From Cotesia glomerata (lineage: Eukaryota > Arthropoda > Insecta > Hymenoptera > Braconidae), in assembly GCF_020080835.1 (NCBI RefSeq), contig NW_025401443.1:693003-757002 (forward strand): 64,000 bases of DNA. The letters run 5' to 3'. The notes beneath the pieces are model-generated. The model did no database searches, was not told the DNA's origin, and saw nothing but the letters and a program-made list of their open reading frames with translations. Below, one piece after another: positions 10,108 to 22,081 of the stretch. Within the stretch, counting starts at the first letter, position 1. Each line of letters starts with the position of its first letter. The translations under genes and the position numbers were made by a program.

Positions 10108-13085
10108 CTATCTTCTGCTATTTGCTCTTTTTCTTTCGGTGGAACGCAAGTCTTTGAGGACTTCTGTTGCAAACGTGTTGGTAGCGTTCCAGGCAGCTTT
10201 TGATAACAACATTGCTTCTACTAGTGAATCTGGTTGCATTCTCTGGTTCAGGATCCTCTCCAGTTCTTCACGCTGTGGATCGAAACGAGGACATACAAAG
10301 AAGACGTGCTCCGCGTCTTCAGCAGCTCCTGGGCAGGACGGGCACTCCGAAGAGTCATCGTGCTTAAAGCGGTGTAGATACTCTCGAAAACACCCATGTC
10401 CCGACAACATCTGCGTAAGATAGTAATTGACCTCACCGTGATTCCGGTTAAGCCAAATGTCGATCCGAGGTATGAGACGGTGCGTCCACCTACCCTTCTC
10501 TGCAGCATCCCATTGTAGTTGCCATCGGCCTATGCTCTTCTGCCGTTCTTCAATTCTAAGTTCTTCAGGGCTCAGTGCAGTTGACCTTTTTCGTTGGTAA
10601 AGGGCCCGCCTTTCCTCTGCTAGAACTCTAAGAGGTAGGGTTCCAGCAATGACGCACACTGCTTCTTCTGATATAGTGCGGAAGGCACTAGCTACTCGTA
10701 GGGCACTCAGTCGATATACTGGTCCAGCCTTTCTCCATGATTCTTGCGTCTTTAATGCGTCGGCCCAAATGGATATTCCGTAAGTGAGCACCGATATGAC
10801 TACTGATGACAATAATAGCCTCCTGCTCTGTTTTGGGCCTCCGACGTTCGGCATCAGTCGTGCGAGACTAGCCCTCACTACTGACGCTTTGGCACTGACA
10901 TGTTCCACTTGCTGCTTGAAGTTGAGTCGGGCATCAAGCATCACTCCCAAATATCGGATATAAGGTTGTGATGTGATTTCTTGTTCGCCGACTTTCAGCT
11001 TAATGGTCTCTACCACTTTTCTGCTGGTAATAAGCACTGCCTCAGTCTTGTGTTGCGCCAGTTGCAGGTTCACTGCGTCCATCCACCGGTTAACGCGCTC
11101 AAAAGTGAGATCGAACATATGGTTTATCTCGTCAAGGTGTTTGGCAACAATCACTACGGCTACGTCATCTGCATATGCTACGAGTTTGACGTTTCTTGGC
11201 AGAGTTAGTCTTAATAGACCGTCATACATAATATTCCACAGGAGCGGGCCTAGGACTGAACCTTGTGGTACACCTCCAGTAATATCATACTCCCTCGGAC
11301 CGTTCTTCGTGTCATACTTCAAGACCCTATTTTCAAAGTAGCTTGTTACGATCTTAAGAAGGTATTCTGGTACATTCTTCTCTTGGAGGGCCTGCATGAT
11401 GCATTCCCAATTGGCGGAGTTGAATGCGTTTCTGATGTCTAGGGTCGCCACCAGGCAATACTCTTTCGTTCCACCCTTCCATCTGGTTCCTGCGATTGCT
11501 TCCTTGGCCGTATCAACAACCAGTTTGATTGCGTCCAGGGTTGATCGTCCTTTCCGGAATCCATACTGATTGTCTGCCAGGAGTGGGTCGACTACTGCTT
11601 CAATTCTCTGGTGAATTATGCGTTCAAATATCTTACCCGCTGTATCTAGCATGCAAAGTGGGCGGTAAGATGACGGTTCATCCGGTGGTTTCTTCCCTTT
11701 AGGTAACAGTACCAATCGTTGCTGTTTCCACTTATGCGGGAAAGTCCCTCCTTAAGGCATGAATTATAAACGTCTAGGAATAATGTTGGAGCTGCCTTTA
11801 TGATGGTTTTCAAGGCTATATTAGGGATTCCGTCCAATCCCGGCGCTTTATTATTCCCTACACGGTTACAGGCCTCCAGCAGTTCTTCTTCAGTGACAGG
11901 TGGAGTGTCATCCAGTTCGCCTGGCGCCAACTGGTAATCGAAGTTGCGTTGCTGTGGGAATAGTGCAGTGACGATTTTCTGGAGAAGTTGAGGACACGTA
12001 GGTGATGGCATTTGTTGTTTTTTTAGGTGGGTCATAACCACCTTATAAGGCCTACCCCACACGTCTTTATCCACCTCGTTGATGAGCTCTTTCCAGCATT
12101 GTCTCTTACTATCCTTGATGGCTTTGTTCAATGATCGACGGGCTTTTTTGTATTCTGCGACCAGCTCCGCAGAGTTAGGTCGTCGATAGCCACGCTGGGA
12201 TATTCTTCTTTTCTTTAGACACTCTTTCCGAAGAACACTGATGTGGTCGTTCCACCAGTGCACTGCCGGGCGTTGGCTTATGCTGTGTTTCCGGACCATA
12301 CTGGCGTCACAGGCCTGGACAACTCTTTTCATCAGGTCCTTGGTCATTTCTTCTGCGGATCCAGTAGTAATCGGTTCACTATTAAGGGCTATTACCAATG
12401 TGCTTGTGTCAAAAGGCTTCACTTTCCATCCAATGGTATTGAATGACTTGATTGGTCTTCTTGTATTCCGGTCATGTGATATTTCCCAGAGAATTGCCTT
12501 GTGGTCACTGGCTGTGTAGATATCCATCACCTTCCAGTCGTATTTCCCACTGATGAGGCTGCTGCTGACGAAAGTGAGATCTACGATAGAGCTTGCTTCT
12601 CCTTTAGTATAGGTTGGCGTATCACCACTGTTGAGCTGGACTACATCTAGTGTAGAGAAAGCTTCTAGGAGTGCTTTTCCTCGCGCATTTGTCTGCTTGC
12701 TGCCCCAGTCTACTGCCCAGGAGTTGAAGTCACCGGCAATCGCGACCGGATAATGCTGCTTGGCGTCCTCGGTCAGTTTGTCCAAGAATTCAGTGAATTC
12801 AACAATGGATAGGCTAGGTGGTGCATAACAGCTGTAGAAACGGATGCCGTTAACTGTTGCTGCTACAAAGCCGGCATTATCATTGTTAACTACACTCTGG
12901 AAGGGATGCTTACCACAAGACCAGATGACAGCCTTGGTGGTGCTGTCAGATTCCCAAGGCTGGGTATTCAGGTATCTGTATGGCTCTGCTATCATTACTA
13001 AGTCTAACTCTAGTTCTCTTGCTGTTTGCATAAGCAGATCATGTGCAGCTTCGCAATGGTTTAGGTTTAGCTGCAATATCTTCAT
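10108..13085 (-). pseudogene. E2 ORF2: endonuclease/reverse transcriptase with one frameshift
   Basis: The N-terminal part (13085 down to about 11750) has the endonuclease with LQLNLNHCEAAHDLL, GDFNSWAVDWGS and SDHKAI, and the start of the reverse transcriptase. The remainder (from about 11745 down to 10108) is open in another frame and carries NQYGFRKGRSTLDAI, GVPQGSVLGPLLWN, YADD and the C-terminal CPSC...H...C motif. The shift is at 11746-11748, where a G run (C on the plus strand) has three bases and E1 has four. No other stop is present. It is either a one-base deletion or a homopolymer call error. The start overlaps the ORF1 stop by ATGA. Confidence 0.92.
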
Positions 13086-14455
13086 GTCTGTTTGTTTGTT
13101 ATCTTCTGGAGTGCCTCTTTAAATACTGGGCACCTGGATGCGCCGGCATGATGAGCCGAGTTCTCCGCACTTTGATCCGCGCATAATACACATTTCGCTG
13201 GGTTTTTGCATTCAGCAATCTTGTGTCCCTCTTGTCCGCACCTAATACATAGCTTAGACCGATCCACATTGCTCTTGCACTGGGATCCAAGATGTCCAAA
13301 GTGCCAGCACTTGAAACATTGGATTGGTCTCCTCGTAGCTCTGATTCGGCAGTTGGCCCAGCCGATCCGGACTTTACCGCTTCCTGTCAATATCTTCCGC
13401 GCTGCAGCTGCTGGTAGTGTCACAACAGCTGTCTGAGTACCTCTGTAGGCCTTATGAATCTTAATTGTCCCTAGTGGTATCTCGCAGGTTTCTCCGATTT
13501 CCGTTTGCAAGGCAGCCTGAATATCCTCCTTGGTTGTGGTACCGTCAAGATCTCGGATTTCGACGTCTTCCTGTGGCCCTTTGCAGATTACCTTCGCGTC
13601 TTCTTGGAGGATGTCCGCGATGGTCTTCTGTAAGGCTTGGCCTCGGTCAGCGCTCTTCCTCGAAAGCGTAATCAGCAAGCTCCCGGTCCTAGTTCTTTGG
13701 ATCTTATCCACTGTAGTACGGACCTGTTCGTCAGGGACGTCCTGCTTTATTCGCTTCAGAATTTCAGCATACTTTGCCGTCTCTGCGGGGCGGATGATCA
13801 GTGCGTCCGGCCTGATCCGTTTGCGCGGTTCTTTCCGATTAGGCTCTGGCCTGGACTCCTTCGGCGGTTGCTTCTGGAGCTTTTCTACTGCTTGCTCTCT
13901 CTTGGACTTCCTTGACTGGACTTTTTGCCATTCATTCACCTCCTTTTTTCCGCCGTTCTGTGTTACCGCGTTTTTCGGGGGACTTGGTTTAAGGTCCTTC
14001 TTCTTCTTAGTACGGCTGGTCATTGAGTCTGGGGAATTTCGTTCTTTCCTTTTCCCGGGCCTGATATCAGTTCCAGTTTCCTCTCCGTCTTCGACAACTG
14101 ACTCGACGTCACCCTCGCCACCTGTGTCCATCTCCTCGACAAACGTGTCGGCTTTTGCTGGTGAAACCGCTGTCACACTCGTCTTCATCACGATATTACC
14201 GTGTTGTTGTTGGATCTCCTGCCATTCTTGGTCCAGTTTTTTGAACCTTCTCAGGGCACTGCAGATGTTCGTCGACTTCGACTTGATCTCCTTGTGGACA
14301 TTTTGCTTGGTTTGGAGAAAGTCCTGCAGTCCACTGACTAGCTTCTCCAGATGTGCCAGCGCATCTGTCCTCTTCATCTTTGCACTAAGTAGCAGTGCGT
14401 CTTGCTGGGCATGAGGCCCGTTTTCACTCTTGTTTGTTTCCTGTGCATTACTCAT
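13082..14455 (-). CDS. E2 ORF1: intact gag-like protein (457 aa)
   Basis: This is an open gag-like protein beginning MSNAQETNKSENGPHAQQ, the same N-terminal pattern as E1 and E3. It has a charged, helical N-terminal half, Lys/Arg-rich linkers, a conserved central domain (DALIIRPAETAKYAEI), then zinc knuckles CFKCWHFGHLGSQC and CIRCGQEGHKIAEC and a third beginning CVLC. Its role is RNA binding and RNP assembly. The stop codon shares ATGA with the ORF2 start. It is about 70-75 percent like E3 ORF1 by eye, so the two belong to distinct subfamilies. Confidence 0.93.
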   Translation of the reverse strand: MSNAQETNKSENGPHAQQDALLLSAKMKRTDALAHLEKLVSGLQDFLQTKQNVHKEIKSKSTNICSALRRFKKLDQEWQEIQQQHGNIVMKTSVTAVSPAKADTFVEEMDTGGEGDVESVVEDGEETGTDIRPGKRKERNSPDSMTSRTKKKKDLKPSPPKNAVTQNGGKKEVNEWQKVQSRKSKREQAVEKLQKQPPKESRPEPNRKEPRKRIRPDALIIRPAETAKYAEILKRIKQDVPDEQVRTTVDKIQRTRTGSLLITLSRKSADRGQALQKTIADILQEDAKVICKGPQEDVEIRDLDGTTTKEDIQAALQTEIGETCEIPLGTIKIHKAYRGTQTAVVTLPAAAARKILTGSGKVRIGWANCRIRATRRPIQCFKCWHFGHLGSQCKSNVDRSKLCIRCGQEGHKIAECKNPAKCVLCADQSAENSAHHAGASRCPVFKEALQKITNKQT

Positions 14456-14994
14456 ACTTTTTAATTTACCAGCGCATCGTACGGAGTGGAGCGGGTTGCC
14501 ATAACTAGGAACGGGTGTACCCTCGGAGATAGTACTCCTACCCCAGTTCCCTGAGGCCTAGCCGACACTTAGCCAGTCCCGGAATACACGGACGGACTAG
14601 ACTCGCTCGGAGCGGTGAAGATTCCGATCTCTAACACTCACTGCGTACTTCCTGATCAAGGCCCGAAGTGGCTGGCTCCTGATCCACTGCTGCAACTTAC
14701 ACCTCGGTAGAGCAAGCTCACATCAGCCGTGGCCTGCATCGTCGGAAACTACGATACAGGTTCCGGTCACTCCCAGTGGGTCACAGCAGAGAACGATCGT
14801 CTTGTTAGGTCAGTTAGTGCGACCAACCCATTAAAGGGGAGTTTTGTCCACGGGAGCGTATTTTGTTTGGTTATTTTGCTTGGCTCCTACCCGCTGTACC
14901 TCATCAACTAAGAGATTAAGTGTCATCCAAGGACAGCGAGCGTTCTCCCATCCGCTCGGGGAGACGCGCCCGGTAGCAGTATCTCTTCTGCCCC

Positions 14995-14997
<3 letters not shown>

Positions 14998-15053
<56 letters not shown>

Positions 15054-15745
15054 TATGTGAACCACTTATAACTTTTGAACGGCTGATTCGATTTTATCGC
15101 GGTTGGTGCCATTTGAGAGGGCTTGGCCAAACTTAGATTTTGAGTATGATTTCGACCGATTCGGATAAGTAGATTTTGAGAAATCTTAAAAAAACTAAGA
15201 AACAAAATTTTTTCGAATGTGGTTTTTTTTTGGATTACTTTTAAACGGCTTCACCAATCGATTTTAAAAACTAATCACCTCTAGACAATAAAAAACCACG
15301 TCGATTGCCACCAAGCTGATCGAAATCGGTTAGTTCGATCGAGAGATATCGTGAACGAAATAAAACTGAAATAAGTGTTTTATCGGGATTAGTCCGAAAT
15401 TTTCGATTCGATCAATTAAAAGCTGAAAATTACTTATGAGTATGATAAAACCGCGTCGAATACTGCCAACCGAATGAAAATCGGTTGTTCCATTCAAAAG
15501 TTATTGCGGTTTGAAAATTCCAAAAATAGTGTTCTATGAAACTTCTATCAGACTTTTGAGCTGGGAGAGCTCAAATGCATAGAAATATCATCTCTTTAAA
15601 CTCAGCGAGCTCAAAATATCACATAAATTATATTTTGAGCTCAAAAATCTCAAAAATGTCATAAGTGCAATTTCAAGCATTTAGATATAGAATTGGCGTG
15701 AAGTTGCAGGGATGGCCTTTAGGGTGAACCGTTTCTCTAATTTGT
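14998..15745 (-). repeat. (TG)n and unit B, left half (reverse)
   Basis: About 51 bp of TG (14998-15048) are followed by the reverse complement of the unit's left half, including the GAGCTC cluster near 15555-15645 and the terminal block agggatggcctttagggt. It pairs with the right half at 9675-9836 on the other side of E2. Confidence 0.85.
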
Positions 15746-16032
15746 TTATCTTCAAATGCCCTACGCAGTAGGTTACTTTTTTTAGGTTGCTTAATTAACC
15801 TCAAACAACATTTCATGGATTATCTCGTCGACCACTTTCCTGAAAATCTTGAAGACTACAGCGAAGAACAAGGAAAATAATTTTATTAAGACTTGAATGA
15901 AATGAAAGGTAGGTATCGAGTAAATTAGAATGTCAACATAATGTACGATTTTTGCTGGATGGTTACAAGAAAAACACCAGAATAAAACAGAAAAATGAAA
16001 AGGAACCCACTGCGTAGGGCATTTGAAGATAA
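15746..16032. mobile_element. MITE-like element with 29-bp terminal inverted repeats
   Basis: TTATCTTCAAATGCCCTACG... at 15746-15774 is repeated in reverse at 16004-16032 with one mismatch in 29. The 287-bp body has no coding capacity. The superfamily is not identified and no clear target duplication is seen. Confidence 0.7.
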
Positions 16033-16692
16033 AATAATTCGATACGACCGAACGACAGTCTAAAAATCGAAAATATGGCTTTATACCTTCTCCTTACATG
16101 CTATTATTTAAAGATTTGAATATTTTGTCAATTTTTCAATTTTAAGATCATATTCCATCTATGAAAATGCACCTCAGTCATTAATAATCGTGTTTAATAG
16201 ATTGTTTTCTCATATTTATAACTGTAATTTTCCCGATTTTTTTGAGATTTTTTCTTAACTTTAAAACGTTAATGGGACAAAATTTTAGATCCGAATTCAG
16301 TGAAACAAAGTACATAAAAAACATATTTAATCTGAATCAAAAAAATATTTTTGTCTCGATAATTTCGATTTTTCATGATATATTGCAATTGTTTTGGGTT
16401 TTCTTATATTTTTTAAAATTTTGATGACTCAACGAGCTAATTAACATTCAAATTCAGATTCAGTGAATTAAAATACATAAAAATCATACTTGATCTGGGT
16501 CCACAAAATTGTATTCATCGCTGTGACTGCAGTTGTTCGCAATTTTTCGCCTTTTTTTGGGTTTTTTGGATTTTACTCAAAATTTTGAGGGTGTACGGGC
16601 AAAACTTCGTTCAGATTCGGATTCAGCTTGTCAAAATACATAAAGATAGGTAGGTCCGGTCAAAAGTACTGACAACTTTTTTTTTGTGTGCC
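16030..16692 (-). repeat. Right arm of the long inverted repeat
   Basis: Reverse complement of 9012-9672, ending in aactttttttttgtgtgcc. Inner ends of both arms carry a gactgtcgttcg-like motif. The reading frame at 16242-16424 is a by-product of AT-rich repeat sequence, not a gene. Confidence 0.7.
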
Positions 16693-16700
16693 GGTGTTAT

Positions 16701-16755
16701 AATAATAATTATTATTTTACAAACACACTCAATAATAATTATTATTTTACAAACA
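16701..16755. repeat. Direct repeat of 25 bp (period 30)
   Basis: AATAATAATTATTATTTTAC plus AAACA occurs at 16701-16725 and again at 16731-16755, just before unit C. It may be a small tandem duplication or a remnant insertion footprint. Confidence 0.7.
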
Positions 16756-17407
16756 ATTAAAAATTAGGAAAACGGTTGAACCTGAAGGCCATTCCTGCAA
16801 CTTCCTACTAATTCCGTTAATACCTGGGCACTTAAAATTGCACTTACGAAATTTTTGAGCTCTTTAAGCTCAAAAATACAATCCATGTGTTTTTTTAAGC
16901 TCTCCGAGCTCAAAACGATACCTTTTCTATGCCTTTCAGCTCTTTGAGCTCAAAAGTCTGATAGAAGTTTCATAGAACACTATTTTTTGAATTTTCAAAC
17001 CGCAATAATTTTTGAATGAAAGAATCGATTTTTACGTGGTTGGCAACATTCTACGCAGTTTTTCAAGCCTTATAAAGAATTTCTAAGTTTTTACTGATCA
17101 AACTAGAAATTTTGGAGTAACTCCGAAAAATCACTTTTTTCGGTTTTCTTTCGTTCACGATATCTCTCGAACAAATCCAACCAATTCCGACCGTGATTTT
17201 TCAAGGTGAAGAGCTAATTAGTTCGGAATCCATCGGTGGAGCCGTTTAAAAATTATTCCAAAAAAACCACTTTTGGAAAAATTTTTTTTCTTATTTTTTT
17301 TGAGATTTCTCACAATTTCTCTAAATCTATCTGTCCGAATCGGTTTAAATTAACAGGAAATCTAAGTTTGGCCAAGTCTTTTTGAATGGCACCAACCGCA
17401 ATGAATT

Positions 17408-17481
<74 letters not shown>
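16756..17481 (+). repeat. Unit C, left half and (CA)n
   Basis: The left half of the unit starts near aaaaattagg (16759), has its GAGCTC cluster at about 16855-16955, and ends in a 70-bp CA tract (about 17411-17481). The CA tract is the 5' flank of E6. No matching right half follows on the far side of E6; a reverse-oriented unit D is there instead. Confidence 0.85.
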
Positions 17482-17483
<2 letters not shown>

Positions 17484-17630
17484 CGTGTCGGGCTTGCTGG
17501 GTCCTGCATCAGGCGCCTCCCCAGGTGGCGGATAGGGGATTGCCCGGCATATCTGCACGTCAGATGCGTCGGGTACCGAGGAAATAGAACACTCGGGGTG
17601 GACCAAAACCTAGCAAAAGATGGTATGGAA

Positions 17631-19091
17631 ATGTCAGAACGATTTCAAACATCGTCTACGGTGCAGAGGAGGGATACCTCAGTGCCGGCGAGGGAAGGCG
17701 TACAAACGGGCCTGAACTCGTCGTTATCAAGCGACCGTTTGAACAGTGGAGTAGACCCCATGGCTCTGCTGTCTAACAATGCTACAGGGAGTAAAGACAC
17801 AGCTCTGATGGAAGTAGACGCACAGCAAACAAACTTTCCTCCAATAGGTGGAAGACCTGTTGCTCCCGTCAACACTCACACATGCCGAGGGAGGATAAAC
17901 TCTCTACCGACTGTCACCGGTCAACAATCGCCAATGGAACGGCTCGGTAGCAAGATCGAAGAATTAGCTGAGTTCATAGAGGATAAACAAAATCTCCACC
18001 ATGAACTCAGAAAAATGGTAACGTCCATTGCCACGGCATATAAGTTGGCCAACAAACCAGCAACGAAGTCGGCGAGAACCACGCAAACATCTCCGGATCT
18101 GAACAAAAAATCCCAGACGTTTTCGGTCACTCCTGAGAAAACACAGCATAGAGAAGAGAAAAACAAGAAGAGGCCGCTATCCACGCCCAGCCCTTCCTCG
18201 GAAATCGATAAGCCAGCACATAAGAAGACAGCCCGGGGTGATACCTGGACCAAAGTGACTCGGAAAAACAAGAAAAAGGAAGAACAGGAACCAGTGGCTC
18301 AATCTGCTACAGCCCAAAACCAGCTAAGCAATGTTGGCTCCAAGAAACCGAGGAGGAAGAAGATAAAAACTAAAGCTGTGCTTGTCCAACCAGCTGAAGG
18401 GCGAACATATGCCGATCTCCTCAAGGAAATAAAAGCCAAGGTTAATCCGACAGAGACTGGAGTAGACATAAAGCCTATCAAACAAACGAAGCGAGGGGGC
18501 GTTCTTCTAGAAATAGGTCGCAAGACTGAAGACACTACCGCTTATACGGCTGCGATAAAAACAGCAACTGCTAACATCGGTACAGTCAGAACGCTTACAC
18601 CAAAAGCAACGATCGAGATCCTGGACGTGGATGCTATCACTACTGAGAACGACGTCCGCGAAGCACTCATACGTGACTTCACCGACAGCCTGGAGATCAA
18701 ACGGGTAAATTTGACAAAGCCTACTCGACGGGGCAACCGGGCAGCCTTCTGCGAGATAGACGAGGCTAGCGCGTTCAAAATCCTTGACAAGGCTCGTATA
18801 ATGATCGGATGGGTCAACTGCCGCATTTGACCAGTTGTAAAAGTAACACGCTGTGTCAGATGCCTTGCATACGGGCACGCGACGAACTCCTGCAAGGGGC
18901 CTGACAGAAACAAGTGCTGCTTTAAATGCGGGGGAGGAAACCACAAAGCTGCAGACTACGTTGAACAGCCAAAGTGCTTCCTCTGTACACAGGAACAAGA
19001 AGCTCCAGATAGCTTATGTCATATTCCAAGCTCCGGGGCTTGTAAGGTATTCCGCACCACACTTTCCGAAGCTACGAAAGGGCAGAAATGA
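17631..19091 (+). pseudogene. E6 ORF1: gag-like protein with one internal stop
   Basis: The frame is open upstream through the CA tract (a His-Thr run), which cannot be coding. The likely start is ATG 17631 or 17625, shortly after the 5' UTR. The N-terminal half is rich in Lys, Ser and Thr. A central domain contains KAVLVQPAEGRTYADLL, like the DALIIRP domain of E1. A TGA at 18828-18830 interrupts the frame just before the zinc knuckles, where Arg would be expected. Past it the same frame encodes CVRCLAYGHATNSC, a second knuckle whose last Cys is Tyr, and a third starting CFLC, and ends TGA at 19089-19091, overlapping the ORF2 ATG as ATGA. Confidence 0.88.
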
Positions 19092-22081
19092 CACGCATAC
19101 TTCAAGAAAACCTGAATAGATGTGCGTTGGCGCAAAATTTACTTCGCCAGCGAGTCTTTGAAGAGAGGATCGACGTTTGCTTTATTCGTGAGCAATATCT
19201 AAACCTCCAAGATAGAGCATGGTTCGCAGACAAAACTGGCATGGTGGCAATCTGGATTGCAAATACAAAGAACGTTACCACCATCAACAGCGGAAGTGGA
19301 GCAGGTTTTGTCTGGATTCAAACCCCCATAACCTACTTCATGAGCGTCTATCTCTCACCTAACGAAGGGATTAGTGTGTTCCGACAGAAACTGGCAAATA
19401 TAGAGGATGTGATCACTAAGTTCGACGGCGAAGTTATCGTAGCTGGAGACTTCAATGCTAAATCGGCTGAATGGGGCGCTGATTTCTCCGACACCAGAGG
19501 CAACGAGGTCGCTGACGTCGTGGCTAGACTCGACCTCATAGTGCTAAATACTGGGAGCACCACGACTTTCAGAAGACTGGGGTACCAAGAGTCCATCCTC
19601 GACATTTCGTTGGCGACTCCAAAAATTGCCAACATGATTGAAAACTGGACAGTATCCGAAAAATACAGTGGCAGTGATCACCAGTTCGTGACATTTAACG
19701 TTGGATTGGCATCTGCTCCGGTACCACAACACGACCTTTCTAAGCGAAAGTGGAATGTCAGGAAGCTTGATCCAGAGGCACTGCGAGCTTCACTTGCACG
19801 GAGCTGGTCTACCCTTCAGAACAACCCGACTCCGGATACTTGCAGCGAGACAGAAAGGACAGTACTAAATACGATGAAGGAGATTTCCGCCGCATGTGAC
19901 GCCTCTATGCCGCGGTTGAAAAACCGGAGTTTTCGCAGGCCGGCGTACTGGTAGTCAACAGACATAGCGGAACTTCGCAAAATGTGCCATCAACTACGTC
20001 GCCGCGCAACGAGAGCCGCCAAACGCTCCCCAAGCCAGGACTTGTATTCAAAAGAGTACAAGCAGGCCAAAAAGATGCTAAATCGAGCCATCAAAGCAAG
20101 TAAAGCAAAGTTGTGGAAAGAGATCTGCAACGATCTCGATAATGACATCTGGGGTAAAGCTTACCAAATTGTCGCCAAACGACTTGGAAAGGCTTCACCA
20201 GAGGCGCCGAAGTCTCCAGCCTTAATGGATAGCATCGTAGCGGAGCTTTTCCCCAAACACCCGCCACGGGAGAAGAAACAGTACACTAAAAACAACGAAA
20301 TAACGCCCTTCACAACTAAGGAACTACAAGACGCAGCCAAGTCACTCAAAACAGGAAAGGCACCTGGACCTGATGGCATCCCGACATCGGTGATCAAGAT
20401 TATAGCCCTGGAATACCCAGACTTACTCCTGAACACCTACAACGCATGCTTGGCAACTGGCACCTTTTCCGCGGTCTGGAAACGGCAGAGATTGGTTCTC
20501 TTAGACAAAGGTAAGGGAACCCCCATAACACCTTCGTCGTTTAGACCACTCTGTATGCTAGACATTGCTGGAAAACTGCTCGAGAAGCTCATACAAGGGA
20601 GACTTCGCGACGACATCGACCGTGCTGGAGGTTTTGCCACCAACCAGCATGGCTTCCGGCAAGGTCATTCGACAGTCGGAGCGATCAAGAAAGTCATAAA
20701 GACAGCAACACAAGCATGGTCTGGTAGCCTCAAAGCTCGTAAAGTATGTCTTCTCCTCACGCTAGATGTCAAAAACGCATTTAACAGCGCAAATTGGGGA
20801 GAAATTTTAGACGCTCTGGAGCACAAGTTTGACGCGGAGCCAGAAAATCTGGCACTAGTCGACAACTACCTTGACGATAGAAAGCTAATAGTGGAAACTA
20901 CTGAAGGCCCACAAGAATACGCCATAACGGCTGGCGTGCCGCAAGGCTCAATAATGGGGCCTGATCTATGGAACGCAGACTACGACGAGCTTCTTGAAAT
21001 CCCGTTGCCAGAGCAAGTAGAGCTAACAGGCTTTGCAGACGACGTTGCAGCCACTATAGTGGCGGACAGCATGGAAGAGGCCGAACTGCTAGTTCGGGAA
21101 ACCATCGACACCGTCGAGACTTGGCTCGATAAGCATCACCTGAAACTCGCCAAACAGAAAACCGAGATGGTCGTTTTGACCCGTCAAAAATGGTTTACAA
21201 AACCATTCGCTATGGACATGGGAGGAACAACGCTGACGTCAACAAGGGCCCGGCGGTATCTAGGGGTAATGATAGACGAGAAACTATCTTTCCGTGAACA
21301 CCTCGACAGTGCATGCAAGAAAGCCAGCAAGACTGTGTCTAGCCTAGCACGAATTATGACCAACACCATGGGACCAAGAACAAAAAAGAGAAGAGTTCTT
21401 CTAGAAGCAGTCCACTCGGTACTGCTTTATGGAGCGGAGATATGGGCAGACATATTAAAGCAGAAGACCTACCGGCGAAAGATCGCAGCAGTACAGCGGC
21501 GAGGCGCTCTCAGGGTTGCCTGCGCCTACCGCACAGTTTCCGAAGCGGCTGTATTGGTCATTGCAGGAGCCGCGCCCATCGACCTATTAGCGTTCGAAAG
21601 AGCAAAACTCTATGACGCTAAAGACAGTGATGATAATATGAAGGACGCAAGAACGAGGATAAAGGCGGAAACGCAGAAAGAGTGGCAGGACCGATGGACA
21701 TCGGGAGAGACGGGCAGATGGACGGCGCGCCTGATCCCAAACATCAACGTCTGGCTCTCTCGGAAGCACGGGGATACGGACTTCTTCCTGACCCAGCTAT
21801 TGACGGGACATGAGCAGTTCAATGCCTATCTTTTCAAGATGGGGTTTCACAGCACACCAACGTATAAATACTGCCCGGATAAAATCGACGACGCCGAACA
21901 CACATTCTTCGAGTGTGCTCGATGGAAGGACTACAGAAGAAGCACCGAAGAGATCATAGGCACCAGGCTCTCCCCCTCAAGCCTGGTGACCTATATGATC
22001 AAACAAGAGGAAAACTGGTCAGCTGTTGCAGTTTATGCACAGCACCTCCTGAAAGACAAAATCGCAGAAAGGGACCAGTAG
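19088..22081 (+). pseudogene. E6 ORF2: endonuclease/reverse transcriptase with one internal stop
   Basis: A single frame of 998 codons is interrupted by one TAG at 19952-19954, where E1 has Trp (HWWND). The endonuclease has LQENLNRCALAQNLL, GDFNAKSAEWGA and GSDHQFV. The reverse transcriptase has NQHGFRQGHSTVGAI, LDVKNAFNSANW, GVPQGSIMGPDLWN and FADD in place of YADD. In the C-terminal Cys-His motif the first Cys appears replaced by Tyr (YKYC...H...C). With one stop in about 3 kb, it was disabled recently. Readthrough cannot be excluded but has no positive support. Confidence 0.9.

Larger units (their letters stand above)
9837..14997 (-). mobile_element. E2: full-length R1-clade retrotransposon, minus strand
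   Basis: A 5.16-kb element of the same family as E1, in reverse. Its A tail (T-run from 9837) and its 5' end CTCGGGGCAG (ending 14997) both abut TG tracts, so in element orientation it again lies between two CA tracts. ORF1 (13082-14455) is intact. ORF2 (10108-13085) is broken only by a one-base deletion. The 5' UTR and everything downstream of the middle of the reverse transcriptase match E1 closely. The endonuclease and the first part of the reverse transcriptase are clearly more diverged, which indicates a mosaic origin. Confidence 0.93.

Noticed and set aside
17382..17630. Start of E6 ORF1 at 17382, upstream of the CA tract
   Set aside because: That would place unit sequence and the microsatellite inside the protein. 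The element begins at 17482, so ATG 17625 or 17631 is the sensible start.
18828..19954. Stop readthrough or recoding at the E6 TGA and TAG
   Set aside because: No downstream structure was recognised and different stop codons are used. Single mutations explain both.
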